A stretch of 64,000 nt of DNA from Clostridium sp. AM33-3 (GTDB lineage: Bacteria > Bacillota > Clostridia > Lachnospirales > Lachnospiraceae): assembly GCF_003480315.1 (NCBI RefSeq), contig NZ_QUIV01000002.1:95396-159395 (forward strand), read 5' to 3'. Made by a program: the position numbers and the translations under genes. This document shows positions 16,424-25,845 of the stretch, in pieces (within the stretch, counting starts at the first letter, position 1; each line of letters starts with the position of its first letter). The notes beneath the pieces were generated by a model, which did no database searches, was not told the DNA's origin, and worked only from the letters and a program-made list of their open reading frames with translations.

Positions 16424-17329
16424 ATGCTGCAATTACTGGAAACTGGCCGCGTGCTCTATGCGCTGGCAGCATTTTGTGTACTGGGAATCCTGACACGTCT
16501 GGTTACCCGTCATGCCTACAAAAGATTGCTGAAGGAAAGCAAAGACCTTTCACTGACCAAGAACAAAAGCTTAAAAGAACTCCGGCAGAGAGCGGAGAAT
16601 ACATACCGCATCAACCAGGGCCTGGTGGATAGCGGTGCCTGGCTGGAGCATCAGCTGTATGAGTTTCATACGATGGGGATTCGCCTTTCCGGCTGGAGCG
16701 GCATGGGGGCTCGCTGGACGTGGCTTTGCCTGCTGCTTGGCGGAGCGGCAGCATTTTTCTCTTACTGGTACCGCCTGGATACCTATTATATAGTCCTGTA
16801 TGGCGGCGGCGCAGTACTGATGGCCATGCTGACGATGCTGTTTGATGGCGGGATAGCCGGAGATTTGCGGGAACAGCTTCTGATCAGCCTCCAGGATCAG
16901 ATCGACAATGTCGTGGGGCCAAAGATGGCACGGAATATGGCTGTGGAGAATGGGCGCACTGAAGGCATGGGAGACCGCGGAGCGCTGCGCAATGTGAGCC
17001 GCCTTGTGGATCGGGCCGGCCGTATGGGCCGTGTGGAACCGGAAGAGACGGAGAAACCGGTTACCCGGACAACGCAGCCGGTTTCGGGTGGGCGCCGGGA
17101 AAGCCGCAGGAACAATAACATCAGTTCTGCAGCGGCGAAAACTGCTCCTCCGGAACCGGAGACACCGGCAAAGGAAAGTATCCGGGACGCAGAGTTTATT
17201 AAGCGGGGACTGGAGCAGATGGCAGCCAGTCGTGAGAAAAACAGAGGCGGTGATGAAAACTGGATCCGGGACCTGAAGCCGGAAGAGGTAGAACTGATCG
17301 GAGACATTTTAAAGCAGTATCTGGCCTGA
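16424..17329 (+). CDS. Membrane protein of unknown function
   Basis: A 301-residue protein I do not recognise. The ATG at 16424 follows AAAGGGGAG; the frame opens at 16391 with a TTG but has no ribosome site there. Hydrophobic segments lie at about 7-25, 95-113 and 118-140. Between the first two is a charged helical part, and after about 145 a soluble, Arg/Glu/Pro-rich and probably disordered tail. The C-terminus ends in a short amphipathic block (Glu-Glu-Val-Glu-Leu-Ile-Gly). A terminator follows. It may be a lineage-specific scaffold of the cell envelope; function is not inferable. Confidence 0.6.
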   Translation: MLQLLETGRVLYALAAFCVLGILTRLVTRHAYKRLLKESKDLSLTKNKSLKELRQRAENTYRINQGLVDSGAWLEHQLYEFHTMGIRLSGWSGMGARWTWLCLLLGGAAAFFSYWYRLDTYYIVLYGGGAVLMAMLTMLFDGGIAGDLREQLLISLQDQIDNVVGPKMARNMAVENGRTEGMGDRGALRNVSRLVDRAGRMGRVEPEETEKPVTRTTQPVSGGRRESRRNNNISSAAAKTAPPEPETPAKESIRDAEFIKRGLEQMAASREKNRGGDENWIRDLKPEEVELIGDILKQYLA

Positions 17330-17397
17330 AAAGCATGGAGAACATCCGGCTGCTGTCTGTGTAAAGTGCGAATAGCAGCAAAAAATCCATCTGACAA

Positions 17398-17440
17398 CAA
17401 AGGGAAGCGTTTCCAGATAACGGAAAGGCCTCCCTTTTCC
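17398..17440. terminator. Bidirectional terminator
   Basis: A hairpin of AAAGGGAAGCGTTTCC and GGAAAGGCCTCCCTTTT around a short loop, between the convergent 16424 and 17445 genes. A- and T-rich flanks make it usable in both directions. Confidence 0.75.
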
Positions 17441-17444
17441 TAAA

Positions 17445-17711
17445 TTATTCTTCAATCACTTCAATTTCCAAATAATCAAAATCAATTTGTTCAATAAAGC
17501 TATCTTTTGTAAAGCGTGTTTTGGCATGGCGCTTAAAGTCATTGATATTGGAGGAGAGCCAGATTGGTTTTCCAAGATCAAATTCATAACAGATATCATC
17601 CAGTGACTGGAAGACCATGTTGGTGCGGGACATGCTGTAATCGGTCTGGCAGATCACAGTATCCCTGATCAGATGGTTGTCTTTCCAGATTTTTCCCCAC
17701 ATACGGAACAT
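17445..17711 (-). CDS. Small conserved cytoplasmic protein of unknown function
   Basis: An 88-residue acidic protein with no signal or membrane segment. A good GAAAGGAGAG ribosome site precedes the ATG. The start Met-Phe-Arg-Met-Trp-Gly-Lys-Ile-Trp-Lys-Asp and end Phe-Asp-Tyr-Leu-Glu-Ile match, from memory, a small protein common in Lachnospiraceae genomes. No known motif is visible. It is single-gene and convergent with the upstream membrane protein. Confidence 0.65.
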   Translation of the reverse strand: MFRMWGKIWKDNHLIRDTVICQTDYSMSRTNMVFQSLDDICYEFDLGKPIWLSSNINDFKRHAKTRFTKDSFIEQIDFDYLEIEVIEE

Positions 17712-17838
17712 ATATCTTCTCTCCTTTCGGATTGCATTTGGACGTCGTAAACATACGGAACAGTTGGTTGTAGTTTACAAGTATAAGTGATTTTTGTTTT
17801 TCTGTAAAGCCGTTCAAAACAGATCCCAACACATTTGC

Positions 17839-17867
17839 TTGTAGTTCGAATCAGAATGTAGTAAACT
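17839..17867 (+). promoter_or_regulatory. Predicted promoter of the 17967 gene
   Basis: TTGTAG (17839-17844), 17 bases, TAAACT (17862-17867), about 100 bases before the coding start. The 17712-17966 gap also carries the promoter of the leftward 17445 gene and related TAGTTTAC/GTAAACT words, which may be shared regulatory sites. Confidence 0.4.
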
Positions 17868-17966
17868 GTAAATAGTATATTTCGAAAAAAAGCTTTCGCA
17901 AAAAACAAATGCCCGGAGGGGGATTTCGTTTATGCCAGGGAAAAGCTTGCGAAGGAGGAAACAGAT

Positions 17967-19064
17967 ATGGCGCAGACTATTCAGGAATGCCTGGACTATC
18001 TGGCAGCAGCAAGGGAATCTGTCGAGGAACTGTCATTAGCTGCAGACCGGGAAGAGCAGCTGAAACAGGACGAAAGCCGTTTGAAAAAGGCTTTGGACAC
18101 AGAGAAGAAGCAGATGACAGATGCCGTTGGTTCTACGGTAAAAAAACGAAGAGACGATATCAATTCCAGCTATGACGCGGAGATCAATAAAGCACAGGAT
18201 CAGTTAAAGAAAGCCCGGGCCAAGCGGGAAAAGGCAAAGAATCAGGGCATGAAGGAGCGTATTGCGGAGGAAACTTCGGAACTTCATGAGTATAACAAGG
18301 AGCTGCTCGCCCATATGAAGGCAAAGTTTAGGGAAAACCATGTGCCATCCTGGTGCAGAAGCCGTCTTTACTACAGCCTTTATATGCCGCGCTGGGCTGG
18401 GGAGTTTTTCGGTCTCCTGATCTTTATTGCACTGTTTTTTGCGGCGCTTCCGTTTGGGCTTTACATGCTTCTGCCTCAACATAAAACCTGGCATCTGGCT
18501 CTTGTTTATGTGGCAGATATTCTGATCGTTGGCGGAATTTATATGTGGATCGGTAATCACACCAAGCTCCAGTACGCAGAGTGCTTAAGGAAAGGCCGTC
18601 AGATCCTGGATCAGATGCATGCCAATGACAAGAAGATCAAAGTGATCACCGGTACCATCCGCAAGGACCGCAATGAGTCACTTTACGATCTGGAAAAGTA
18701 TGACGACGAAATTGCGCGGCTGACTCAGGAACTCAACGAGGTGGCTGCCAAGAAGAAAGAAGCGCTGGGCACCTTTGAAAATGTGACGAAAAACATTTTA
18801 CAGGATGAAATTGAGCATGGATACCGGGAAAAAATCGCGGATCTGGATCATCAGTATGAGGATGTAAAACGCCAGCTTCAGCTAACCTCAGCTGAGGTGA
18901 AGGCACGCCGTTTGACTCTGACAGACCAGTATGGAAGCCATCTTGGAAAAGAGTTCCTGGATCCGTTTAAGCTGCAGGATCTGAGTAATATCCTTCAGCA
19001 GGGGAGGGCGGCCAACATTAGCGAGGCAATCAGTGTTTACCAGGAGGATGCGCGGAAACATTGA
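17967..19064 (+). CDS. Coiled-coil protein with two central membrane segments, unknown function
   Basis: A 365-residue protein. Residues about 15-115 are a charged coiled coil rich in Lys, Glu and Ala. Two hydrophobic segments follow at about 141-165 and 175-192, forming a hairpin. A second long coiled coil fills about 205-325. Both coiled coils would lie on the same side of the membrane. This shape recalls envelope-tethered scaffolds or phage-shock-type proteins, but no family motif supports either. AAGGAGG upstream fixes the start. It is monocistronic with its own promoter. Confidence 0.6.
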   Translation: MAQTIQECLDYLAAARESVEELSLAADREEQLKQDESRLKKALDTEKKQMTDAVGSTVKKRRDDINSSYDAEINKAQDQLKKARAKREKAKNQGMKERIAEETSELHEYNKELLAHMKAKFRENHVPSWCRSRLYYSLYMPRWAGEFFGLLIFIALFFAALPFGLYMLLPQHKTWHLALVYVADILIVGGIYMWIGNHTKLQYAECLRKGRQILDQMHANDKKIKVITGTIRKDRNESLYDLEKYDDEIARLTQELNEVAAKKKEALGTFENVTKNILQDEIEHGYREKIADLDHQYEDVKRQLQLTSAEVKARRLTLTDQYGSHLGKEFLDPFKLQDLSNILQQGRAANISEAISVYQEDARKH

Positions 19065-19148
19065 TTTCTTGCGGGATCATGCCGCGAATAAAAGTTGTCC
19101 CGTTTGCCTATAATAGCAATAACAAAACGGTGCAGGCGGGATGACATT

Positions 19149-19748
19149 ATGAAAAAACAGATCAGAGAGCAGGACATTTATTATTTCGATTCCGGTGAGC
19201 AGGAAGATACCGCGCTGTGTGCCGGCATGCTCCGCCAGATGATCGCGGAGATCATGCGGAGGGAGAATCGGAAAGGTGTCCTGCTCTTTTGCATTGGTAC
19301 AGATCGCTCCACAGGAGACAGTCTGGGACCACTGATCGGGCATAAACTGAAAAGGGCGGGACTGAAAGACCGCCGGATAACAGTAGTGGGGACATTGGAC
19401 AGCCCGGTTCATGCCATGAATCTGGAACAGGCAATTTTTATGGTACAGCACTGTTATCCGGATCATGTGATCGTGGCGGTGGATGCATCGGTCGGTCAGA
19501 CAGAGCATGTGGGCTGCATTACCCTGGGGAAGGGAGCGCTCCGGCCGGGGCTTGGCGTATGCAAGGAACTACAGGAAGTGGGAGATATCTTTATTACCGG
19601 CATTGTGGGAGGATATGGAAATTATGATCCGCTGATGCTGCAGAGCGTACGGCTTTCTGTGGTGATGCAGATGGCAGATTCCATCTGCGAGAGCATCCGC
19701 CAGGCATTGTTGCCGGAATTCCATACTTTTTGTCGAAGAGTTTTTTGA
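19149..19748 (+). CDS. yyaC: YyaC-type spore protease-like protein (DUF1256)
   Basis: A 199-residue protein. Cys-Ile-Gly-Thr-Asp-Arg-Ser-Thr-Gly-Asp-Ser-Leu-Gly-Pro is the YyaC/GPR-like signature, and Val-Asp-Ala-Ser-Val-Gly and Gly-Ile-Val-Gly-Gly-Tyr-Gly-Asn-Tyr complete the fold. The family is related to the germination protease that degrades small acid-soluble spore proteins. I use the ATG at 19149, behind GGCGGGA; the open frame upstream to 19095 lacks a ribosome site. It supports the host being a spore former. Confidence 0.85.
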   Translation: MKKQIREQDIYYFDSGEQEDTALCAGMLRQMIAEIMRRENRKGVLLFCIGTDRSTGDSLGPLIGHKLKRAGLKDRRITVVGTLDSPVHAMNLEQAIFMVQHCYPDHVIVAVDASVGQTEHVGCITLGKGALRPGLGVCKELQEVGDIFITGIVGGYGNYDPLMLQSVRLSVVMQMADSICESIRQALLPEFHTFCRRVF

Positions 19749-19871
19749 GCTGAGTGACCGAAAATGACAAATTATATGGGTACCCCCGTGTTATGATGCA
19801 GCAAATGGCCGTGGACAGGCGGGAAACTGCCTGAACAAGCGGTTACAAACATCATGCAGCGGGGTGAAATT

Positions 19872-21101
19872 ATGGGTGAACTTTACAATCCGTATCCGAA
19901 ACTGCCAAAGAATATCCGGCAGATCGGGGAACGGGATCAAGTGGTTAAGCTTTATATCGAAGATTATGTCAATACATATCTGAAACGATTGTATCCGGCC
20001 GGCGGACAGGATCTGCGGGTCGGATTGCTGCTGGGCGAAATCCGGACAGAGGACGGGATACCGTTTCTGTTTATCGACGGAGCCATGGAGATGGAGCAGG
20101 TGACCCGGGACGGGGAGAAGGTGGAATTTACCGAGGAGGCCTGGAAGAAAGCCTATCAGGTTATGGAGCAGATGTTTCCGCACCGCAGTGTGCAGGGATG
20201 GTTTCTGTGCGGTGCGCCTGGCTGTGCGTTGAGTCCCCTGGATTACTGGAAGCAGCACGGCCAGTATTTTTCCGGGAGGAATCAGCTGATGTATTTAAAT
20301 TCCGGTCTGGAAGGGGATGAGGCAATCTACACGGCCTCGGAGGACGGATTTTATAAGCTGAGGGGCTATAGCATCTATTATGAGAGAAACCAGATGATGC
20401 AGGATTACATGGTTTCTAGGAAGGATGCGCGGCGTGTGGAAAGCGGGACGCGGGATGTGGTGATCCAGGATTTTCGTGACCGGATGGAGGAGCGCAAACA
20501 GAGCGTGGGACATGCCCGTTCAACCATTGGACTTCTGGGAGGTACCTGCAGTGTACTGGCGGTTCTGGTGCTGGCCGGCGGCATGATCATATTTGGAAAT
20601 TACCGGAAAATGAGAGATATGGAGAGTGTGATCGCTTCTGCTCTGCCGTATTCCTACACAGGGCAGAAAAACAGCGGAGAACTTGAGGTGGAGTCCGTGC
20701 CGGGTGAGGTGTATCCGACACTGGCAGACATTGTGATCGATCCGGCCGGCGGAAATGGTGAGAGCGGAGCGGCAGACAGCAGTGCGGCCGAGAGTGAAGC
20801 ACAGGAAAGTGCGGATGCAGCAGGTGAAGCAGCTGGGAGCAGTGCAGAGAAAAACGGCACATTTCAAGGCGGAAACGCGGGCGCCTCGGCAGATGCGGCG
20901 GATGCAGCGCCTGCGGCAGCAACAGTACAGATCCCGTCCGATGCCGTAAAGTATGTGGTCCGGGATGGGGAAACATTGTACAGCATCTGTATGGAACGGT
21001 ATCATAGTATGGCACAGATTTCACAGATCTGCGCGTGGAACGGACTGGCAGACGAGAATCACATTTCCGTAGGGCAGGAGTTGTATCTTCCGGCGAAATG
21101 A
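19872..21101 (+). CDS. Membrane LysM protein with a degenerate JAMM/MPN-like N-terminal domain
   Basis: A 409-residue protein; start at 19872 after GGGGTG. Residues about 20-180 look like an MPN (JAMM) fold: Val-Gly-Leu-Leu-Leu-Gly-Glu (50-56), then Gly109-Trp-Phe, then Leu-Ser121-Pro-Leu-Asp124, matching the Ser-x2-Asp half of the motif. The His-Ser-His half is missing (Leu-Cys-Gly instead), so metalloprotease activity is unlikely. A helix at about 218-242 crosses the membrane, an Ala/Ser/Glu-rich linker follows, and a LysM domain (about 360-409) should bind peptidoglycan. The layout suggests a cytoplasmic sensor joined to the wall; the role is unknown. Confidence 0.65.
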   Translation: MGELYNPYPKLPKNIRQIGERDQVVKLYIEDYVNTYLKRLYPAGGQDLRVGLLLGEIRTEDGIPFLFIDGAMEMEQVTRDGEKVEFTEEAWKKAYQVMEQMFPHRSVQGWFLCGAPGCALSPLDYWKQHGQYFSGRNQLMYLNSGLEGDEAIYTASEDGFYKLRGYSIYYERNQMMQDYMVSRKDARRVESGTRDVVIQDFRDRMEERKQSVGHARSTIGLLGGTCSVLAVLVLAGGMIIFGNYRKMRDMESVIASALPYSYTGQKNSGELEVESVPGEVYPTLADIVIDPAGGNGESGAADSSAAESEAQESADAAGEAAGSSAEKNGTFQGGNAGASADAADAAPAAATVQIPSDAVKYVVRDGETLYSICMERYHSMAQISQICAWNGLADENHISVGQELYLPAK

Positions 21102-21169
21102 TGTATACTGAATTTATATATCCTTCACTGTTGGAGGCAACGGAAAGGCTATGTTAGGAGACAAAAGAG

Positions 21170-22438
21170 ATGAGTGATTTCAGCTCCATGAGCAGAGAAA
21201 GTAAGAAAGATAAGCTGCGCAGACAGATCGTCAGTCCGCAGCAGCCCGCATGGAACGCTGAACCGGAAGAAGACAGTGAAGCGGTGGTGCGCAGGGCTCA
21301 TAACCGGGTACTGCGTCACCGGTGGATCCTCGTATTACTGGTACTGCTGTTGATTGCCGCAGGCGCGGCTGCCTGGTTCTTTTATCAGCGCAATTACCGC
21401 TATTCCGGTTATGAAACAGCATGGCAGGTGGATTTAAACGAGGGAAGCCTTGTGGGCTACGAGAGCTTTGGAACGAATGTTTTAAAATACACGAAGGACG
21501 GTGCTTCTTACCTGGACAACCGGGGACGCACAGTCTGGACAGAGAGCTATGAGATGAAATCTCCCATCATTTCCGTAAAGGGAGATTACGCAGCCATTGC
21601 GGATATGCAGGGCAACAGCATTTACATATGCAATACAGACGGAACACTGGGGCAGGCAACAACGGTGCTTCCCATCAGTAAGGTGGCAGTATCCGGGACC
21701 GGTGTTACGGCTGCTGTGCTGGAAGATTCTGCTTCCAGCTATATCACATTTTTTCAGAAAGACGGCACTTCCCTGGATATCACCGTTAAGACCAACATGT
21801 CGGGAGACGGCTATCCGCTTGATATCGCATTGTCAGATGACGGCACCCAGCTGATGAGCTCCTTTGTTTATCTGCAGGGCAGTGAACTGAAAAACCGTGT
21901 GGTATTTTACGACTTTTCCGAGATCGGAAAGAATGTGCCGAACCGTCTGGTGGGCGGCTTTGATGACGAATTCCAGGGGGATATGGTACCAAGGGTAACC
22001 TATATGGGAAATCCATATTCCTGTGCGTTTTCCGGCAAGGCCTTAACCTTTTTTTCTTCCAGAAACCTGGCGTCACCGGAGCTGGTGGAGCAGAGGAACA
22101 TTGAGGAGCGGATCGACAGTGTATTCTACTCCGATGAGTATGCGGCAGCCATTGTCCGCAATACCAACGGAGAATACGGAAGCCGCCTGGAGGTTTACAA
22201 AAAGGACGGTACCCATGTGCTGAGCAAGGAATTCAATTTCGAATATACCCATGCAGATTTTGACGGAGATCTGATCATCCTGTACAATGAAGATTCCTGC
22301 AGGATTTATAATATGAGCGGAACAGAAAAATTTGATGCAACGTTTGATTTTCCTGTTTCGAAGATCAGAAAAGGACGGTTCCCGGGAACACTGGTGGTAA
22401 CCGGTCCGCAGCAGATGCAGGAGCTGAAGCTGCGTTAG
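21170..22438 (+). CDS. Membrane-anchored beta-propeller-like protein (DUF5711 family)
   Basis: A 422-residue protein with a basic cytoplasmic N-terminus, one helix at about 52-72 and a large external domain. The external part repeats short strands with Asp-Gly and Asn-Gly turns (Lys-Asp-Gly-Ala-Ser, Asp-Gly-Thr-Leu, Lys-Asp-Gly-Thr), as in a seven- or eight-bladed propeller. I recognise it as the clostridial DUF5711 type. The family's function is not known to me. It follows the LysM protein on the same strand, 68 bases apart, and both are wall-facing, so joint action is possible. Confidence 0.75.
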   Translation: MSDFSSMSRESKKDKLRRQIVSPQQPAWNAEPEEDSEAVVRRAHNRVLRHRWILVLLVLLLIAAGAAAWFFYQRNYRYSGYETAWQVDLNEGSLVGYESFGTNVLKYTKDGASYLDNRGRTVWTESYEMKSPIISVKGDYAAIADMQGNSIYICNTDGTLGQATTVLPISKVAVSGTGVTAAVLEDSASSYITFFQKDGTSLDITVKTNMSGDGYPLDIALSDDGTQLMSSFVYLQGSELKNRVVFYDFSEIGKNVPNRLVGGFDDEFQGDMVPRVTYMGNPYSCAFSGKALTFFSSRNLASPELVEQRNIEERIDSVFYSDEYAAAIVRNTNGEYGSRLEVYKKDGTHVLSKEFNFEYTHADFDGDLIILYNEDSCRIYNMSGTEKFDATFDFPVSKIRKGRFPGTLVVTGPQQMQELKLR

Positions 22439-22482
22439 CAAGTATGCAATACAAAATTATACAATACCAGGAGGTCTCACCA

Positions 22483-24471
22483 ATGAACACTATCGATACC
22501 ATGTCTGTGAACGCAATCCGCGTATTATCCGCAGATGCGATCCAGAAAGCAAAATCCGGTCATCCGGGTCTTCCGTTAGGCAGTGCTCCGGCAGCATATG
22601 AACTCTGGATGAACCACATGAACCACAATCCGGCAGATCCGCAGTGGGCAAACCGCGACCGCTTTATTTTATCCGGCGGTCATGGCTCCATGCTGTTATA
22701 TTCCCTGCTCCATTTATTTGGATACGGTGATCTGTCTAAGGAAGATCTGATGAATTTCCGTCAGTTAGGCTCCAAGACAGCAGGTCATCCGGAGTATGGA
22801 CACACCGTTGGTGTTGAAGCAACGACCGGACCATTAGGTGCCGGCATGGGTATGGCAGTCGGTATGGCAGCAGCAGAAGCACATCTGGCAGCTATCTTCA
22901 ACAAAGAGAATTATCCGGTCGTTGACCATTACACTTATGTTCTGGGCGGCGACGGCTGTATGATGGAAGGCATTTCCTCCGAGGCATTCTCCCTGGCAGG
23001 AACCCTGGGCCTTTCCAAGCTTATCGTATTATATGATTCCAACCGCATCTCCATCGAGGGAAGCACCGATATCGCATTTACCGAGAATGTACAGGAGCGC
23101 ATGGCTGCATTTGGTTTCCAGACTCTGGACGTTGCAGACGGCAACAACCTGGAGGAGATCGGCAAAGCCATCGAAGAGGCAAAAGCGGATACCACCCGCC
23201 CGTCCTTCATCACCATCCATACCCAGATCGGTTATGGCTGCCCGGCAAAACAGGGCAAGGCAAGTGCGCATGGCGAGCCTTTAGGCGAAGAGAATATCGA
23301 AGCTATGAAGGATTTCCTGGGATGGCCGTCCAAAGAGCCGTTCTATGTGCCGCAGGAGGTGTATGACCACTATGCAAAGGCAGCAGAGGAAAAGGCTGAG
23401 ACTGAGGCTGCATGGAATGTGATGTTTGCTGCATATTGCCAGGAGTACCCGGAGATGGAAGCACTCTGGAACCAGTATTACGGAGACACGGACGAGCTTG
23501 CAAAGGCACTTATGGAGGACGATTCCTTCTGGGCAAACAGCGAGAAGGCTGAGGCAACCCGTAACCTGTCCGGTAAGATCATCAACAAGTTAAAAGACCG
23601 CATGCCGAACCTGATCGGCGGCTCTGCTGACCTGGCTCCGTCCAACAAGACCAACATGAGCGATGCAGGAGATTTCTCCAAGGCAGATTACGCTGGCAGA
23701 AATATGCACTTTGGTGTTCGTGAGCTGGCTATGACGGCAATCGGAAACGGTATGATGCTGCATGGCGGCCTGCGGACCTATGTATCCACCTTCTTTGTAT
23801 TCAGCGATTACACCAAGCCGATGGCACGTCTGTCTGCCCTGATGAAGATGCCGTTAACCTTCGTCTTCACTCACGACAGCATTGGTGTAGGCGAGGATGG
23901 ACCGACCCACGAGCCGATCGAGCAGCTGGCTATGTTCCGCGCAATGCCGAATTTCCATGTATTCCGTCCGTGTGACGCAACTGAGACGGCAGCAGCCTGG
24001 TACAGCGCAGTTACCTCCAAGACCACCCCGACCGCACTGGTACTGTCCAGACAGAACCTGGCTCCGATGCCGGGAAGCTGCAAGGATGCCTTAAAGGGCG
24101 GCTATGTGATCGATGACTGTGAGGGAACCCCGGATCTGATCCTGATCGCGTCAGGATCCGAGGTAGAGCTTTCTGTAAAGGCAAAAGAGATCCTGGCAGC
24201 AGAGGGCAGAAAGGTACGTGTTGTATCCATGCCGTGTATGGATCTGTTTGAGGAGCAGTCCGCAGAATATAAGGAGTCCGTACTTCCGAAAGAAGTCCGC
24301 AAACGTGTTGCCGTAGAGGCACTGAGCGACTTTGGCTGGGGCAAGTACGTTGGTCTGGACGGCGCATGCGTGACTATGACCGGTTTCGGTGCAAGCGGTC
24401 CGGCAGCACAGCTTTTTGAACACTTTGGATTTACTGCAGAGCATGTTGCTGATGTAGCACGCAGCCTGTAA
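22483..24471 (+). CDS. tkt: Transketolase
   Basis: A 662-residue full-length transketolase. Lys-Ser-Gly-His-Pro-Gly near the N-terminus and Gly-Asp-Gly-Cys-Met-Met-Glu-Gly (the thiamine diphosphate motif) followed by Asp-Ser-Asn-Arg are the family signatures; a C-terminal domain completes it. It moves two-carbon units between ketoses and aldoses in the pentose phosphate pathway. AGGAGG at 22470-22475 fits the ATG at 22483 rather than the upstream ATG at 22444. The codon use looks highly expressed, with many CCG and GGC codons and few rare ones. Confidence 0.95.
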   Translation: MNTIDTMSVNAIRVLSADAIQKAKSGHPGLPLGSAPAAYELWMNHMNHNPADPQWANRDRFILSGGHGSMLLYSLLHLFGYGDLSKEDLMNFRQLGSKTAGHPEYGHTVGVEATTGPLGAGMGMAVGMAAAEAHLAAIFNKENYPVVDHYTYVLGGDGCMMEGISSEAFSLAGTLGLSKLIVLYDSNRISIEGSTDIAFTENVQERMAAFGFQTLDVADGNNLEEIGKAIEEAKADTTRPSFITIHTQIGYGCPAKQGKASAHGEPLGEENIEAMKDFLGWPSKEPFYVPQEVYDHYAKAAEEKAETEAAWNVMFAAYCQEYPEMEALWNQYYGDTDELAKALMEDDSFWANSEKAEATRNLSGKIINKLKDRMPNLIGGSADLAPSNKTNMSDAGDFSKADYAGRNMHFGVRELAMTAIGNGMMLHGGLRTYVSTFFVFSDYTKPMARLSALMKMPLTFVFTHDSIGVGEDGPTHEPIEQLAMFRAMPNFHVFRPCDATETAAAWYSAVTSKTTPTALVLSRQNLAPMPGSCKDALKGGYVIDDCEGTPDLILIASGSEVELSVKAKEILAAEGRKVRVVSMPCMDLFEEQSAEYKESVLPKEVRKRVAVEALSDFGWGKYVGLDGACVTMTGFGASGPAAQLFEHFGFTAEHVADVARSL

Positions 24472-24499
24472 GATCTTATAAAAGAAACATGCAGCCCGT

Positions 24500-24529
24500 A
24501 CCGCCCGGCAGATTTTTCTGCCGGGCGGT
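24500..24529 (+). terminator. Perfect 12-bp hairpin between tkt and the ROK kinase
   Basis: ACCGCCCGGCAG at 24500-24511 pairs exactly with CTGCCGGGCGGT at 24518-24529. There is no T-run after it, so it may act as an mRNA 3' end stabiliser or partial terminator of tkt. Confidence 0.6.
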
Positions 24530-24553
24530 GTGGGTATCGGGAAGGAGAACGGC

Positions 24554-25507
24554 ATGCACGAAAGCGAAAAGAAATGTATTGGCATTGACGTGGGGGGAAC
24601 CTCCGTTAAGATTGGTTTATTTGAGACAGATGGTACCCTGCTGTTTAAGTGGGAGGTTCCGACCAGAAAGGAAGAGGGAGGCCGCTATATTTTAGAGGAT
24701 GTGGCAGCTTCCATCCGGGAAGTCCTTATGGAAAAGGAAATCCACCTTTCTGACATTCTGGGAGCAGGACTTGGTATTCCGGGACCGGTCATGCCGGATG
24801 GCTATGTGGAGGTCTGCGTGAATCTGGGCTGGCGGAATGTAAATCCCCAGAAGGAACTCAGTGCCATGCTGGATGGAATTCCGGTCCGGAGCGGAAATGA
24901 TGCCAATGTGGCAGCCCTGGGTGAAATGTGGCGCGGCGGCGGTATGGGCTTTACCGATATTGTCATGGTAACCTTGGGAACCGGCGTGGGCGGCGGCATT
25001 ATTATTGATGAGAAGATCATTGCCGGAAAGCATGGACTGGGCGGTGAAATCGGTCATATCCATGTACGCGATGAGGAGTGGGAGCACTGCAACTGCGGTG
25101 GTGTAGGCTGTGTGGAACAGATTGCCAGTGCAACCGGTATCGCCAGAGAGGCGAGACGCCGCATGGCAGGAGAGGAGACTCCTTCTGTACTTCGCCAGTA
25201 TGGTGACGCAGTAACAGCGAAGGATGTTCTGGATGCAGCAAAGGCCGGGGATGAGCTGGCGCTCTCCGTGGTGGAGACGGTGGGCCGTTATCTGGGCGTG
25301 GCTCTGGCAGGCATTGCCATGACGGTAGATCCGCAGATGTTTGTCATTGGAGGCGGTGTGTCAAAGGCAGGTCAGTTTTTAATTGATATCATCGACAAAT
25401 ATTATCAGCACTATTCTCCTATTTCACAGAATAAGGGCGTGATTGGCCTGGCAAAACTGGGAAATGATGCGGGAATTTATGGAGCAGCCCGTCTGGTGCT
25501 TGGTTAA
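24554..25507 (+). CDS. ROK family glucokinase
   Basis: A 317-residue kinase. Asp-Val-Gly-Gly-Thr-Ser-Val-Lys is the ATP phosphate loop, and Cys-Asn-Cys-Gly-Gly-Val-Gly-Cys-Val-Glu is the ROK zinc site. It is expected to phosphorylate glucose (perhaps N-acetyl hexosamines) with ATP in the cytoplasm. GGGAAGGAG at 24539-24547 points to the ATG at 24554; a GTG at 24530 in frame overlaps the hairpin and is unlikely. With transketolase just upstream it forms a small central-carbon pair. Confidence 0.9.
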   Translation: MHESEKKCIGIDVGGTSVKIGLFETDGTLLFKWEVPTRKEEGGRYILEDVAASIREVLMEKEIHLSDILGAGLGIPGPVMPDGYVEVCVNLGWRNVNPQKELSAMLDGIPVRSGNDANVAALGEMWRGGGMGFTDIVMVTLGTGVGGGIIIDEKIIAGKHGLGGEIGHIHVRDEEWEHCNCGGVGCVEQIASATGIAREARRRMAGEETPSVLRQYGDAVTAKDVLDAAKAGDELALSVVETVGRYLGVALAGIAMTVDPQMFVIGGGVSKAGQFLIDIIDKYYQHYSPISQNKGVIGLAKLGNDAGIYGAARLVLG

Positions 25508-25533
25508 GGATACATGTATTAAAAAAAGAAATG

Positions 25534-25626
25534 CCCGGAGCAGGATTGCTCCGGGTAAACTCTTGCAAAACCGCGCAAAATCAGATAAAATGAGGAGACC
25601 CCGGTGGACTTTCGTCCAGCCGGGGC
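25534..25626. other. Two hairpins in the gap before the pyrophosphatase gene
   Basis: CCCGGAGCA (25534-25542) pairs with TGCTCCGGG (25547-25555), and CCCCGGTGGAC pairs with GTCCAGCCGGGG (about 25599-25626) with one bulge. They probably end the ROK kinase transcript, though neither has a clear T-run. The rest of 25627-25845 is AT-rich and must hold the pyrophosphatase promoter; I see no clear -35/-10 pair. Confidence 0.5.
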
Positions 25627-25845
25627 AATTATGAAAAATCTATGTGCAATTTGACTGTTTCATCAAGTTACAACCGTTTTCTTAAGACATTTTCAGTATA
25701 GAAAATAGTTGTGAATAAATTATGAACGGCACATGAACAAAATGTAAAATATAGTGCAAAATCCATAATTATATTTCGCGGAGAAATGATTCTTTGTGAA
25801 AATAGCAAAAGAGATTTCGGCAAGCACCAACAAGAGGAGGACATT

